The position numbers and the translations under genes are program-made. 64,000 nt of DNA. Source: Methylobacterium sp. GTDB taxonomy: Bacteria; Pseudomonadota; Alphaproteobacteria; Rhizobiales; Beijerinckiaceae. The stretch's first letter is position 1; the number at the start of each line of letters is the position of its first letter. The stretch lies in contig NZ_JAQGKL010000037.1 in the NCBI RefSeq assembly GCF_028290105.1, positions 40,194-104,193 of the forward strand, read 5' to 3'. Below are positions 20,674 to 30,579 of the stretch, piece after piece. Under the pieces are notes generated by a model. The model was given only the letters and a program-made list of their open reading frames with translations. It was not told the DNA's origin and made no database searches.

Positions 20674-21987
20674 ATGACTGCGCGCATCGCTGCGCCTGCC
20701 GCCCCCGGGACGACGGCGCTCGCGTCCGCCGGGGTGGATTCGCCCCCGCTCGGTCGCTGGGGACAGCTCTTTCTCGGCGTCCTCTGCATGTCGATGATCG
20801 CCAACCTGCAATATGGCTGGACGCTGTTCGTCGATCCAATCCAGCAGAAGTTCGGCTGGGAGCGCACCGCGATCCAGTGGGCGTTCACGATCTTCGTGGT
20901 GATGGAAACCTGGCTCGTGCCGATCGAGGGCTGGTTCGTGGACCGGTACGGCCCGCGCCTGGTCACGATCTTCGGCGGCGCCCTCTGCGCGCTGGGCTGG
21001 GTCCTGAACTCCTACGCCGACAGCCTGACGGCGCTCTACGTGGCCGCCGCGATCAGCGGCATCGGCGCGGGCGCGGTCTACGGCACCTGCGTCGGCAACG
21101 CCCTGAAGTGGTTCCCCGACCGGCGCGGCTTCGCGGCCGGCCTCACCGCCGCCGGCTTCGGCGCCGGCTCGGCCCTGACCGTGATCCCGATCGCCAACAT
21201 GATCCGGGATTCCGGCTACCAGCACACCTTCCTCGTCTTCGGCCTCGGCCAGGGCCTGATCGTCATGCTGGCCGCCCTGCTCCTCGTCTCGCCGAGCGCC
21301 GCCTTCAAGGACCGCATGCTGGCGGGTCGCACGGCCCTCGTGAACATCGTCACGCGCCGCCAGTATTCCACCGCCGAGATGGTGCGCACGCCCGTCTTCT
21401 GGCTGCTCTACCTCATGTTCGTGATGATGGCGGCCGGCGGCCTGATGGCGGCGGCCTCCCTCGCCCCCATCGCCAAGGACTTCAAGGTCGCGGGCGTGGA
21501 CGTTTCGCTCATGGGCATCACCCTGCCGGCGCTGACCTTCGCGCTGACCATCGACCGGGTGCTCAACGGCGTGACGCGGCCCTTCTTCGGCTGGGTCTCG
21601 GACAAGATCGGCCGCGAGAACACCATGGTCATCGCCTTCATGATCGAGGGGGCCGGCATCCTGGCGCTCGGCATGTTCGCCCACATCCCGATGGCCTTCG
21701 TGCTGCTCACGGGCCTCGTGTTCTTCGCCTGGGGCGAGATCTACTCGCTGTTCCCCGCCACCTGCAGCGACACCTACGGTGACAAGAACGCGGCCGCCAA
21801 CGCGGGCCTCCTCTACACCGCCAAGGGCACGGCCGCCCTGCTGCTGCCGATCCTCCTCACCATCCAGGCCAAGACCGGCACCTGGCAGACGGTGTTCTAC
21901 GCCGCCTCCGGGATGGCCTTCCTGGCGGGCTTCCTCGCGCTCTTCGTTCTGAAGCCGATGCGCGCCCGGTTCATCGCCCGGAGCTGA
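20674..21987 (+). CDS. oxalate/formate antiporter family MFS transporter (OxlT-like)
   Basis: 12-TM MFS; NLQYGWTLFVDPIQQKFGWERTAIQWAFTIFVVMETWLVPIEGWFVDRYGPR. Confidence 0.88.
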   Translation: MTARIAAPAAPGTTALASAGVDSPPLGRWGQLFLGVLCMSMIANLQYGWTLFVDPIQQKFGWERTAIQWAFTIFVVMETWLVPIEGWFVDRYGPRLVTIFGGALCALGWVLNSYADSLTALYVAAAISGIGAGAVYGTCVGNALKWFPDRRGFAAGLTAAGFGAGSALTVIPIANMIRDSGYQHTFLVFGLGQGLIVMLAALLLVSPSAAFKDRMLAGRTALVNIVTRRQYSTAEMVRTPVFWLLYLMFVMMAAGGLMAAASLAPIAKDFKVAGVDVSLMGITLPALTFALTIDRVLNGVTRPFFGWVSDKIGRENTMVIAFMIEGAGILALGMFAHIPMAFVLLTGLVFFAWGEIYSLFPATCSDTYGDKNAAANAGLLYTAKGTAALLLPILLTIQAKTGTWQTVFYAASGMAFLAGFLALFVLKPMRARFIARS

Positions 21988-21992
21988 CCGAC

Positions 21993-22757
21993 ATGGCCCG
22001 CTGGCTTCGCTACATCCACGACGGCCGGGACGGCTTCGGCCGCCTCGACGGAGAGACCATCGCCGTCCACGCGGGCGACCTCTTCGCCGATCCGGTGCCC
22101 ACGGGCGAGACGTTGCCCCTCTCAGAGGTCACCCTCGACCTGCCGTGCCGGCCCTCGAAGTACATCGCCCTGTGGAACAACTTCCATGCGGCGGCGGAGA
22201 AGCAGGGCCTGACCCGGCCCGAGACGCCCCTGTACTTCGTGAAGCCCGCGAGCTGCTATCTGCCGAGCGGGCAGACCGTCACGGCGCCCGAGGGCGTCGG
22301 TCGGCTCCTGTTCGAGGGGGAACTCGGGATCGTGATCGGAAAGCGCGGCCGCGACCTCACCCCCGAGGCGGCGGGCGCGCACATCTTCGGCTACACCTGC
22401 GTCAACGACGTCACGGCTCTCGAGGCGCTCAAGGCCGATCCGAGCTTCGTCCACTGGACCCGGTCCAAGGGCTTCGACGGTTTCGGGCCCTTCGGTCCGG
22501 TGATCGCCACCGACATCGATCCCGAGGCACTGGACGTGGCCGTGCGCGTCAACGGGCGCGAGCGCCAGCGCTATCCGCTCGCCGACATGATGCTGAAGCC
22601 CGCCGAACTCGTGGCCCTGCTCTCCCGGGGCATGACGTTGGAGCCCGGCGACCTCATCGCCTGCGGAACCTCCGTGGGGGCGGGCCCGATCCCCAAGGGG
22701 GCGACGGTCGAGGTGGAAATCGCCGGCATCGGCGTCTTGTCGAACGGATTTTCGTGA
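21993..22757 (+). CDS. fumarylacetoacetate hydrolase (FAH) family protein
   Basis: FEGELGIVIGKRGRDLTPEAAGAHIFGYTCVNDVTA; KGFDGFGPFGPVIAT; ACGTSVGAGPI. Confidence 0.9.
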   Translation: MARWLRYIHDGRDGFGRLDGETIAVHAGDLFADPVPTGETLPLSEVTLDLPCRPSKYIALWNNFHAAAEKQGLTRPETPLYFVKPASCYLPSGQTVTAPEGVGRLLFEGELGIVIGKRGRDLTPEAAGAHIFGYTCVNDVTALEALKADPSFVHWTRSKGFDGFGPFGPVIATDIDPEALDVAVRVNGRERQRYPLADMMLKPAELVALLSRGMTLEPGDLIACGTSVGAGPIPKGATVEVEIAGIGVLSNGFS

Positions 22758-22824
22758 GCCCTCCGCCCGTCAACGAACCGGACGCGACCCGAACCGCTTC
22801 AGGGACACCAGCAAGGACACCAGT

Positions 22825-23835
22825 ATGAGCATCGCGATCGTCGGCGCCGGCGCCATCGGAGGATTTCTCGGCGTGCGCCTCGCCCATGCGGGCGAGGACG
22901 TCACCTTCATCGCCCGCGGCGCCAACCTCGACGCCATCCAGCGGAACGGCATGCGCCTGATCGAGGAGAACGGCTCCGAGATCCACGTGACCAACCTCAA
23001 GGCCACCAAGTCGATGGCCGAGGCGGGGCCGCACGACATCGTGCTCCTCACCGTGAAGGCGCACCAGGTCGGGCCGATCGCGGCCGACCTCCACCACCTC
23101 GTCGGCCCCGAGACCATCGTGGTGACGATGCAGAACGGCATTCCGTGGTGGTACTTTTCCGGTGGCCACGGCGGTGATCTCACCGGCACGCATCTCGAGA
23201 CCGCCGATCCGGGCGGGCTCATCGCCAAGCACCTCGACCCGAAGCACGTCATCGGCTCGGTGGTCTACCCGGCCGCCGTCCTCACCGAGCCCGGAATCGT
23301 CCAGGTGGTGGAAGGCCATCGCTTCGGTCTCGGCGAACTCGACGGTTCGATGTCCCCGCGCGTCCAGGCCCTGGCCCAGACCCTGATCAAGGCGGGCTTC
23401 CGCGCGCCGGTGACCAGCGACATCCGGGCGGAGATCTGGCTCAAGCTCTGGGGCAACCTCAGCTTCAACCCGATCTCGGCGCTCAGCCACGCGACACTGG
23501 TGGACATCTGCCAGTTCCCCGAGACCCGGACGCTCGCCGCCGACATGATGCGGGAGGCGCAAGACATCGCGAACCGCCTCGGCGTCACCTTCAAGCTCGG
23601 CATCGAGCGGCGCATCGCGGGCGCCGAGAAGGTCGGCGCGCACAAGACCTCGATGCTGCAGGACGTGGAGGCCGGGCGGCCCATCGAACTCGAGGCCCTG
23701 GTCGGCTCGATCATCGAGCTCGGGCGCCTCACCGACACCCCGACCCCGCATATCGGCACCGTCTACGCCCTGATGCGCCTCCTCTCCCAGAGCCTGGAGC
23801 GGGCGCAGGGGCGCCTCTCCATCACGCCGGCCTGA
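22825..23835 (+). CDS. 2-dehydropantoate 2-reductase family protein; candidate oxalyl-CoA reductase (PanE2-like)
   Basis: MSIAIVGAGAIGGFLGVRLAHAG Rossmann motif; GNLSFNPISALSHAT; context with oxalate-CoA ligase. Confidence 0.85.
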   Translation: MSIAIVGAGAIGGFLGVRLAHAGEDVTFIARGANLDAIQRNGMRLIEENGSEIHVTNLKATKSMAEAGPHDIVLLTVKAHQVGPIAADLHHLVGPETIVVTMQNGIPWWYFSGGHGGDLTGTHLETADPGGLIAKHLDPKHVIGSVVYPAAVLTEPGIVQVVEGHRFGLGELDGSMSPRVQALAQTLIKAGFRAPVTSDIRAEIWLKLWGNLSFNPISALSHATLVDICQFPETRTLAADMMREAQDIANRLGVTFKLGIERRIAGAEKVGAHKTSMLQDVEAGRPIELEALVGSIIELGRLTDTPTPHIGTVYALMRLLSQSLERAQGRLSITPA

Positions 23836-23860
23836 GCCCCAACATTCGAGGACGATGACC

Positions 23861-25411
23861 ATGGCCGAGACTTCACCGCCCATTCCCGCCGCCACCACCC
23901 TCCACGCCCTGATCCAGGCCGGCGCCGACGACGCCACCGCCCTGTCGAGCCCCGGCGGCGTGCCGCTGACCTTCGGCCAGCTCCGCGCGCTCACCGAACG
24001 GACCATCGCGGACCTGAACGCGCAGGGCATCGGCCGGGGCGACCGGGTCGCCATCGTCCTCGACAACGGGCCGGAAATGGCGGCGGCCTTCATCGCTATC
24101 GCGGCGGGCACCACCTCGGCGCCGCTGAACCCGAGCTACAAGGCCGACGAGTTCACGTTCTACCTCACCGACCTCAACGCCAAGCTGCTCGTGGTCGCGG
24201 AAGGCTCGGAGAGCCCGGCGGTCGCGGTCGCCGAACGCCTCGGCGTGCCGGTGGTGCGCCTGGTGCCGACCCCGGAGGCGGGGGCCGGCAGCTTCACCCT
24301 GTCCTTCAACGGGGCCGGTGCGGCGCCCGCCCGGAACGGCGGCCCGGCGCACGCCGACGACATCGGCCTCGTGCTGCACACCTCGGGCACCACCTCGCGC
24401 CCCAAGATCGTGCCCCTGAAGCAGTCGAATGTCTGCGCCTCGGCGCGCAACATCCGCAACACCCTGGCCTTCACGGCGCAGGATCGCGGCCTCAACATCA
24501 TGCCGCTGTTTCACATCCACGGGCTCATCGCCGGCATCCTGGCCCCGCTCTCTGGGGGCGGTCAGGTCTCCTGCACGCCGGGCTTCAACGCCCTGAAGTT
24601 CTTCGGCTGGATGAGCGAAGTCCGCCCGACCTGGTACACGGCGGTGCCGACCATGCATCAGGCGATCCTGGGGCGGGCCACCCGCAACCGGGAGATCATC
24701 GAGGCCAACCCCTTGCGCTTCATCCGCTCCTCGTCCTCCTCCATGCCCCCGCAGGTAATGAAGGAGATCGAGGCGGCGTTCGGAGCGCCCTTGATCGAGG
24801 CCTACGGCATGACGGAGGCCTCCCACCAGATGGCCTCCAACCCGCTGCCGCCGCGCCCGCACTACGCTGGCTCGGTCGGTCTGGCGGCGGGCCCCGAGAT
24901 CGCCATCGTGGACGAGGACGGCGAACCCCTGCCCGCCGGCGAGACTGGCGAGATCGTCATCCGCGGCGACAACGTGATGTCGGGCTACGAGAACAACGAC
25001 AAGGCCAATGCCGAGGCCTTCACCCGGCAGGGCTGGTTCCGCACCGGCGACCAGGGCACGCTCTCGCCCGAGGGCTACCTCGCGATCACCGGGCGCCTCA
25101 AGGAGATCATCAACCGGGGGGGCGAGAAGATCTCGCCGCGCGAGGTCGACGAGATCCTCATGGACCACCCGGCGGTGTCGCAATGCGTCACCTTCGCGAT
25201 GCCGCACGACAAGCTCGGCGAGGACGTCTGCGCGGCCATCGTCCTGCGCGAGGGTCAGCACCTGGCCGAGAAAGAGCTGCGCAGCTTCGCCTCGGAGCGG
25301 CTCGCCGCCTTCAAGGTGCCGGCCAAGATCATGATCCTCGACGAGATCCCCAAGGGCGCCACCGGCAAGCTCCAGCGGATCGGCCTGGCGCAGAAGCTCG
25401 GGCTGGTGTGA
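23861..25411 (+). CDS. acyl-CoA synthetase, probable oxalate-CoA ligase (Pcs60/AAE3-like)
   Basis: AMP-binding LHTSGTTSRPKIVPL, MPLFHIHGLIAG, KGATGKLQR; resembles plant AAE3/yeast Pcs60; ATG at 23855 is alternative start. Confidence 0.85.
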   Translation: MAETSPPIPAATTLHALIQAGADDATALSSPGGVPLTFGQLRALTERTIADLNAQGIGRGDRVAIVLDNGPEMAAAFIAIAAGTTSAPLNPSYKADEFTFYLTDLNAKLLVVAEGSESPAVAVAERLGVPVVRLVPTPEAGAGSFTLSFNGAGAAPARNGGPAHADDIGLVLHTSGTTSRPKIVPLKQSNVCASARNIRNTLAFTAQDRGLNIMPLFHIHGLIAGILAPLSGGGQVSCTPGFNALKFFGWMSEVRPTWYTAVPTMHQAILGRATRNREIIEANPLRFIRSSSSSMPPQVMKEIEAAFGAPLIEAYGMTEASHQMASNPLPPRPHYAGSVGLAAGPEIAIVDEDGEPLPAGETGEIVIRGDNVMSGYENNDKANAEAFTRQGWFRTGDQGTLSPEGYLAITGRLKEIINRGGEKISPREVDEILMDHPAVSQCVTFAMPHDKLGEDVCAAIVLREGQHLAEKELRSFASERLAAFKVPAKIMILDEIPKGATGKLQRIGLAQKLGLV

Positions 25412-25425
25412 TCGGGTAAACTGCC

Positions 25426-25466
25426 GCGACAGGCCCCCTTTCCATCCACGAAAGAGGGCCTGTCGC
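25426..25466. terminator. convergent-gene hairpin between CoA ligase and histidine kinase
   Basis: GCGACAGGCCCCCTTTC-catccac-GAAAGAGGGCCTGTCGC, 17-bp stem with one mismatch, no long U-tract. Confidence 0.6.
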
Positions 25467-25498
25467 GCGCGATCATGCCGGCGCGATCCGCGAAGCCC

Positions 25499-26650
25499 TC
25501 ACGCCTGCGGCGGGATCACCAGCGAGAAATGCGCGCCCTGGACGTCCGGGGCGACGCGCAGGCTCCCGCCGAGCTGGCGGGCGAGGCTGTTGATGATGCG
25601 CATGCCGAGGCTGGCGCTGCGGGCGGCGGTGGGATCGAACCCCTCCGGCAGTCCGGCGCCGTCATCCGCGACACCGACGACGAGGCCGCCCGCGTCGTCG
25701 GGCCGGGCCTCGACGCGGATCTCGCCCTCACCCTCGCCGTAGGCGTACTTGATGGCGTTGGTGACGAGTTCGTTGACGAAGAGCCCGAGCGGGATCGCGA
25801 GGTCGGCGGGGATGTCCATCCGGGTTGCCCGACAGACGAGGCGATGGCGCGGGGCGCTCTCCCGCAGCTTGGCGCAGAGCGCCTCGAGAAAGCCCGCGAC
25901 GTCGATCGCCTCCAGGCTCGGCTGGCGCCAGAGCTGGTCGTGGACCTGGGCCACCGCTTCGACCCGCGTGCGGGCATCCGCAAGGGCATTCTTCACGTCG
26001 GCGTTGTCCGAGCCCCGGGCCTGGAGCCCGAGGAAGCCCGCCACCACCGCCAGGCTGTTCTTCACCCGGTGGCTCATCTCGCGCGACAGCAATTCCTGTC
26101 GCTCCAAGGCCGCCTTCAGCCGCGCCTCGGCCCGCTGACGCTCGATGGCGCCGCCGACGAGGTTGGCAAAGCCCTGCATGAAAGCGATGTCGGCCTCCTC
26201 GAACTGGCCCTCGCGGGTGTCGTCCACCTCCAGCACGCCGTAATTGCCGTCGCGGTTGGCGATCAGCACGTTGATCGCCCGGCGGATGCCGTGGTCGGCC
26301 ATGAGCTTCGGGGTGCGAAAGCGCGTCTCGTTCTCGAGGTGGTTCGAGATCACGGGGCGGCCGGTCTTGAGGGCGTAGCCAGCGGGTGAGGCGAGGTCGG
26401 CGCCGATGATCGTGGTGCCCACCGTATCCGCCGCCCAGCCGATTCCCGCGCAGACGAGGAGGCAATCCTGGTGCGGCTTGTATTCGAGCGCCTTGCAGAA
26501 CTCGGCCTCCATGCCCTCGGCACAGAGTTCGGTGGCGCGCTGGAGCAGGGGCAGCAACTCGGTGGCGCGCAGGGCCTCCACCCCGAAATCGGAGAGGATC
26601 GCCTGCTGCCGGAGGCGGATCGCCAGGGCCTTCGGCGCGAGGTCGGTCAT
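25499..26650 (-). CDS. GAF-domain sensor histidine kinase (HisKA_2/HWE-type)
   Basis: SREMSHRVKNSLAVVAGFL H-box; GLFVNELVTNAIKYAY N-box; N-terminal GAF-like region. Confidence 0.9.
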   Translation of the reverse strand: MTDLAPKALAIRLRQQAILSDFGVEALRATELLPLLQRATELCAEGMEAEFCKALEYKPHQDCLLVCAGIGWAADTVGTTIIGADLASPAGYALKTGRPVISNHLENETRFRTPKLMADHGIRRAINVLIANRDGNYGVLEVDDTREGQFEEADIAFMQGFANLVGGAIERQRAEARLKAALERQELLSREMSHRVKNSLAVVAGFLGLQARGSDNADVKNALADARTRVEAVAQVHDQLWRQPSLEAIDVAGFLEALCAKLRESAPRHRLVCRATRMDIPADLAIPLGLFVNELVTNAIKYAYGEGEGEIRVEARPDDAGGLVVGVADDGAGLPEGFDPTAARSASLGMRIINSLARQLGGSLRVAPDVQGAHFSLVIPPQA

Positions 26651-26783
26651 CGCAACGCTACGCTTCTCGGGTTCGGCGGCGGCCCGTTCGCCCGCCGCAC
26701 TCGCCCCTTTTGCGACAGCCCACGCGCCGGTCGCAAGTCCCTGCGGCCAGGGTTGAGCGAGGTTTGATGCGCCCGCCCCGCGC

Positions 26784-28685
26784 TCAGATCTCGATCTCGG
26801 TGCCGACTTCCACGAGCTGGCGCGTCGGCACGCAGAAATGGGCGCCCGTGCGCTCGGCGTTGCGCAGCAGGAAGGCGTAGATCTCCTCCCGCCAGGTGGC
26901 CATGCCGCGATGGTCGCTCTTCGGAATGATGGTCTCGTGGCCGATGAAGATCGTGAGATCGTCCAGGCATTCCGGCGGCAGGCGCTGGGACTCCACCGCG
27001 CAGCGCAGGCCGTCCGGCACAGAGGCGTCCTCCATGAAGCCGTAGCGCAGGATCACCCGGGTGATGTCCGGCGTGATCGTGATGACCTCGGCGCGCCGCT
27101 CGCGCGGCACCGTGGGTTCCTCCTCGTAGCGTGCGGTGACGATGAGGATGCGCTTGTGCAGCGCGTGGCTGCGGGCGACGAAGCGCGACAGGTGCAGCGG
27201 AACGGCACTGGTGGCCGAGGACAGGAAGGCGGCGTTGCCCGGCAGGACGATCGGCGGATCGCGCCGGAGCTGGGCCAGGAATTCATCCTCCGGCTGGCGC
27301 AGGGAGACCCGCGCCGCTTCCACGAGTTCGTTGCCCTTGCGCCAGGTCAGCATCAGGAACGCGACGAGACCGGCGAGCAGCAGCGGAAACCAGCCGCCCT
27401 CCAGCAGCTTCACGCTGTTGGCGCCGAGGAACACCAGGTCGATGGCCAGGAAGAAGCCGTTGACCGCCAGGACCGCCACCGGGTTGTAGCCCCATTTCAG
27501 CGCCACCAGGGCGGCGAGGAGGGTGGTGATCGCCATCAGTGAGGCCACCGCGATGCCGTAGGCGCCGGCCAGGGCATCCGACGAGCCGAAGATCACCACC
27601 GCGCTCAAGGTGGCGGCGGCGAGCAGCCAGTTCACCATCGGCACGTAGATCTGCCCGCGCTCGTGCCGGGCGGTGTGGACCACCCGCATCGGCGGCAGGA
27701 AGCCGAGCTGGATCGATTGCTGGGTCAGCGAGAAGGCGCCCGAGATGATCGATTGCGAGGCGATGACGGTGGCGAGCGTCGCCAACCCGATCAGCGGGTA
27801 ATGCGCCCAGTCGGGGCTTAGGCGGTAGAACGGGTTCTCGATGGCGTCGGGCTCGACCAGCAGCAGCGCGCCCTGTCCGAAGTAATGGATCACCAGGGCG
27901 GGCAGCACGAGGCCGAACCATGAGGCGCGGATCGGCCCAGCCCCGAAATGCCCCAGATCGGCATACATCGCTTCGCCGCCGGTGACCGCGAGGAAGGCGG
28001 CACCCAGCATGGCGAAGCTGACGTGCCAGCCCGCATGGGTCAGGAATTCGACGGCCCTCAGCGGGTTGAGCGCGGCCAGGATCTGCGGCGCGTGCCAGAT
28101 GCCACCGAGACCCAGCAGCGCCAGCACGACGAACCAGACGAGCATCACCGGCCCGAAGATGCGTCCGATGAAGGCGACGCCTCGGCTCTGGACGAGGAAC
28201 AGCCCGACCAGGATCGCGATGGTGATCGGCACCACGAAGCGCGACAGGGCGGGCGCCTCGACCTTCAGGCCCTCCACGGCGCTGAGCACCGAGATAGCCG
28301 GCGTGATGGCGCCGTCGCCGTAGAGGAGTGCCGCGCCGATCAGGCCGACCACGAGGAGTACGCCGGTCCAGGAGCCGGGCTTGGCATGGCGGGCGCCGAG
28401 CAGCGCCAGCATCGCCACGATGCCGCCCTCGCCGCGATTGTCGGCGCGCAGGATCAGGACCGCGTACTTGATCGACACGATGAGGATCAGCGACCACAGG
28501 ATCAGCGACACAGCCCCCGTGACCGCGATGGAGGTCGGGGGCGCACCCGCGCTGGCGGCGCGCACGGCTTCCTTGAAAGCGTAGAGCGGGGAGGTGCCGA
28601 TATCGCCGTAGACGATGCCGAGCGCCCCCAGCATCACCGCGGGGCGCAAGGCCCCATGCTGGGTTTGGGATTCCTCGTCGGCCAC
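26784..28685 (-). CDS. kup: Kup-family potassium uptake protein
   Basis: LGALGIVYGDIGTSPLYAFKEA; LRADNRGEGGIVAMLAL; GDGAITPAISVLSAVEGL; GTG start at 28685 preferred over upstream 28775. Confidence 0.94.
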   Translation of the reverse strand: MADEESQTQHGALRPAVMLGALGIVYGDIGTSPLYAFKEAVRAASAGAPPTSIAVTGAVSLILWSLILIVSIKYAVLILRADNRGEGGIVAMLALLGARHAKPGSWTGVLLVVGLIGAALLYGDGAITPAISVLSAVEGLKVEAPALSRFVVPITIAILVGLFLVQSRGVAFIGRIFGPVMLVWFVVLALLGLGGIWHAPQILAALNPLRAVEFLTHAGWHVSFAMLGAAFLAVTGGEAMYADLGHFGAGPIRASWFGLVLPALVIHYFGQGALLLVEPDAIENPFYRLSPDWAHYPLIGLATLATVIASQSIISGAFSLTQQSIQLGFLPPMRVVHTARHERGQIYVPMVNWLLAAATLSAVVIFGSSDALAGAYGIAVASLMAITTLLAALVALKWGYNPVAVLAVNGFFLAIDLVFLGANSVKLLEGGWFPLLLAGLVAFLMLTWRKGNELVEAARVSLRQPEDEFLAQLRRDPPIVLPGNAAFLSSATSAVPLHLSRFVARSHALHKRILIVTARYEEEPTVPRERRAEVITITPDITRVILRYGFMEDASVPDGLRCAVESQRLPPECLDDLTIFIGHETIIPKSDHRGMATWREEIYAFLLRNAERTGAHFCVPTRQLVEVGTEIEI

Positions 28686-28800
28686 GTGCGCGCTCTCCGG
28701 CAACGGCGATGATTCGCTTCTCTCGCAGGCGAGGTAGGCCGCGCGACCTTGACCGTCCAGGGGTGGGCCGCGCATCCCGTCCGAAGGACGAGCCGATCCG

Positions 28801-29481
28801 TCAAAGAAGGTCCGCGAGGGTCTCCGGGCACGCGCCGTCCCGTGCGATCACGTGGGCCGGTGTCCCCCCGTGCCGGACGATCGCGGCGGCGACGGTCTCG
28901 GGCGGCGTCGGGGCCTTCGGGCTCTCGCAGACGACGATGCCGAGGAGCGGAACGCCATGCGCCCGCAGGGTCTCGATCGCGGTGAGCGCGTGACTGATCG
29001 CGCCGAGATAGGAGCCCGAGACGAGGAGAGCCGGCAGGCCGAGCGCCTCGAGCCAGTCGAGGCCGGTGGCCTCCGGGGTGACCGGGCTCATCAGGCCGCC
29101 GACGCCCTCGATCAGCAGCGTGGCGCCGGGGGGCGTCGCGGCGATCTCCGCGCGGCACCAGCCGACGAGATCGCACAGGGCCAGGGATCGCCCCTCGCGC
29201 GCCGCGGCGAGATCGGGACTCAAGGGAGCGGCGAAGCGCCAGGGCGAGCAGGCCGCGACCGTGGCGGACGTCACCGGCAGGCCCTGTGCGGCGAGGAGCC
29301 GGGCGGTGTCGCTCTCGGCGAATCCGGGGTCGCCGAGGGCGGGCACGCCGCTCGCCAGGGGCTTCAGGGTGCGCACGGCCCGACCCGCGTCCCGCAGGCG
29401 CCGCGTCAGGGCGGCGGTGACGTAGGTCTTGCCGATCTCGGTGCCCGCCCCGGCGACGAAGATGGCGCTGGAGCGGCTCAC
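28801..29481 (-). CDS. bioD: dethiobiotin synthase
   Basis: FVAGAGTEIGKTYVTAAL P-loop variant; LLIEGVGGLMSPV; GTG start. Confidence 0.9.
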   Translation of the reverse strand: MSRSSAIFVAGAGTEIGKTYVTAALTRRLRDAGRAVRTLKPLASGVPALGDPGFAESDTARLLAAQGLPVTSATVAACSPWRFAAPLSPDLAAAREGRSLALCDLVGWCRAEIAATPPGATLLIEGVGGLMSPVTPEATGLDWLEALGLPALLVSGSYLGAISHALTAIETLRAHGVPLLGIVVCESPKAPTPPETVAAAIVRHGGTPAHVIARDGACPETLADLL

Positions 29482-29494
29482 GTCGCGACGCGGC

Positions 29495-30268
29495 TCACTT
29501 CTCCACAAACGCCTTCTCGATGACGTAGTGGCCGGCCTCGCCGTGATTGCCCTCCTCGTAGCCGCCCTCGGTGAGGAGCTGGCGCGTGTCGCGGATCATG
29601 TCCGGCGAGCCGCAGAGCATGAAGCGGTCGTTCTCGATGGACATCGGCGGCAGACCGATATCCTCGAACAGCTTGCCCGAGGTCATGAGGTCGGTGATGC
29701 GGCCGCGGTTGCGGAAGGGCTCGCGGGTGACGGTGGGGTAATAGATCAGGCCGGCGCTGATGACCTCGCCGAGGAACTCGTGGTTGGGCAGGTCCTGCGT
29801 GATGGTCTCGCCATAGGCGAGTTCCTGTACCTGCCGGCAGCCATGGACGAGCACGACCTTCTCGAAGCGATCGTAGGTCTCCGGATCCTTGATGATCGAC
29901 ATGAACGGCGCGAGCCCCGTGCCGGTACCGAGCAGGTAGAGGTGCTTGCCCGCCATCAGGTTGTCGAGCACCAGGGTGCCGGTGGGCTTCTTGCCGATGA
30001 TGATCGGGTCACCGACCTTGAGGTGCTGCAGCTTCGAGGTGAGGGGCCCGTTCGGCACCTTGATCGAGAAGAACTCCAGTTCCTCCTCGTAATTGGCGGA
30101 GACGACGCTGTAGGCGCGCAGCAGCGGACGGCCCTCGACCTCGAGGCCCATCATCACGAACTCGCCGTTGCGGAAGCGGAAGGCGGGGTCACGGGTGGTG
30201 CGAAAGGAGAACAGCGTGTCCGTCCAGTGATGGACGCTGAGCACACGCTCCTCGTTGAACTTACTCAT
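29495..30268 (-). CDS. fpr: ferredoxin-NADP reductase
   Basis: RAYSVVSANYEEELEFFSIKVPNGPLTSKLQ; LLGTGTGLAPFMSIIKDPETYDRFEKVVLVHG; C-terminal ..AFVEK. Confidence 0.93.
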   Translation of the reverse strand: MSKFNEERVLSVHHWTDTLFSFRTTRDPAFRFRNGEFVMMGLEVEGRPLLRAYSVVSANYEEELEFFSIKVPNGPLTSKLQHLKVGDPIIIGKKPTGTLVLDNLMAGKHLYLLGTGTGLAPFMSIIKDPETYDRFEKVVLVHGCRQVQELAYGETITQDLPNHEFLGEVISAGLIYYPTVTREPFRNRGRITDLMTSGKLFEDIGLPPMSIENDRFMLCGSPDMIRDTRQLLTEGGYEEGNHGEAGHYVIEKAFVEK

Positions 30269-30579
30269 CGACGCAGGCTTCCCCGAATCCGGATCATTTT
30301 GCCGCCTTTTCGCAGGTGCAGCACCCCGGTTCAAGCCACGCTGATGTCCCAGCGGCCGTGTCGTCCGCGCAGGGCAAAGAAGCCTGCGCGCCCTGCGCTG
30401 TCCCAGCGAGATCACCCGAAATCAGACCTAGGTTCGAGAAACCGCCATTTTTCAACCTGAGGATGATTTTTGGCTGGAAAAACCAATATATCTAAGCTTA
30501 CGGTAGCGTCCGGTGGCGCCGCAGACGTGGATCCTGCGGAACTGCAAATCATCATTCATCGAACGACCTGGAGGGGATC

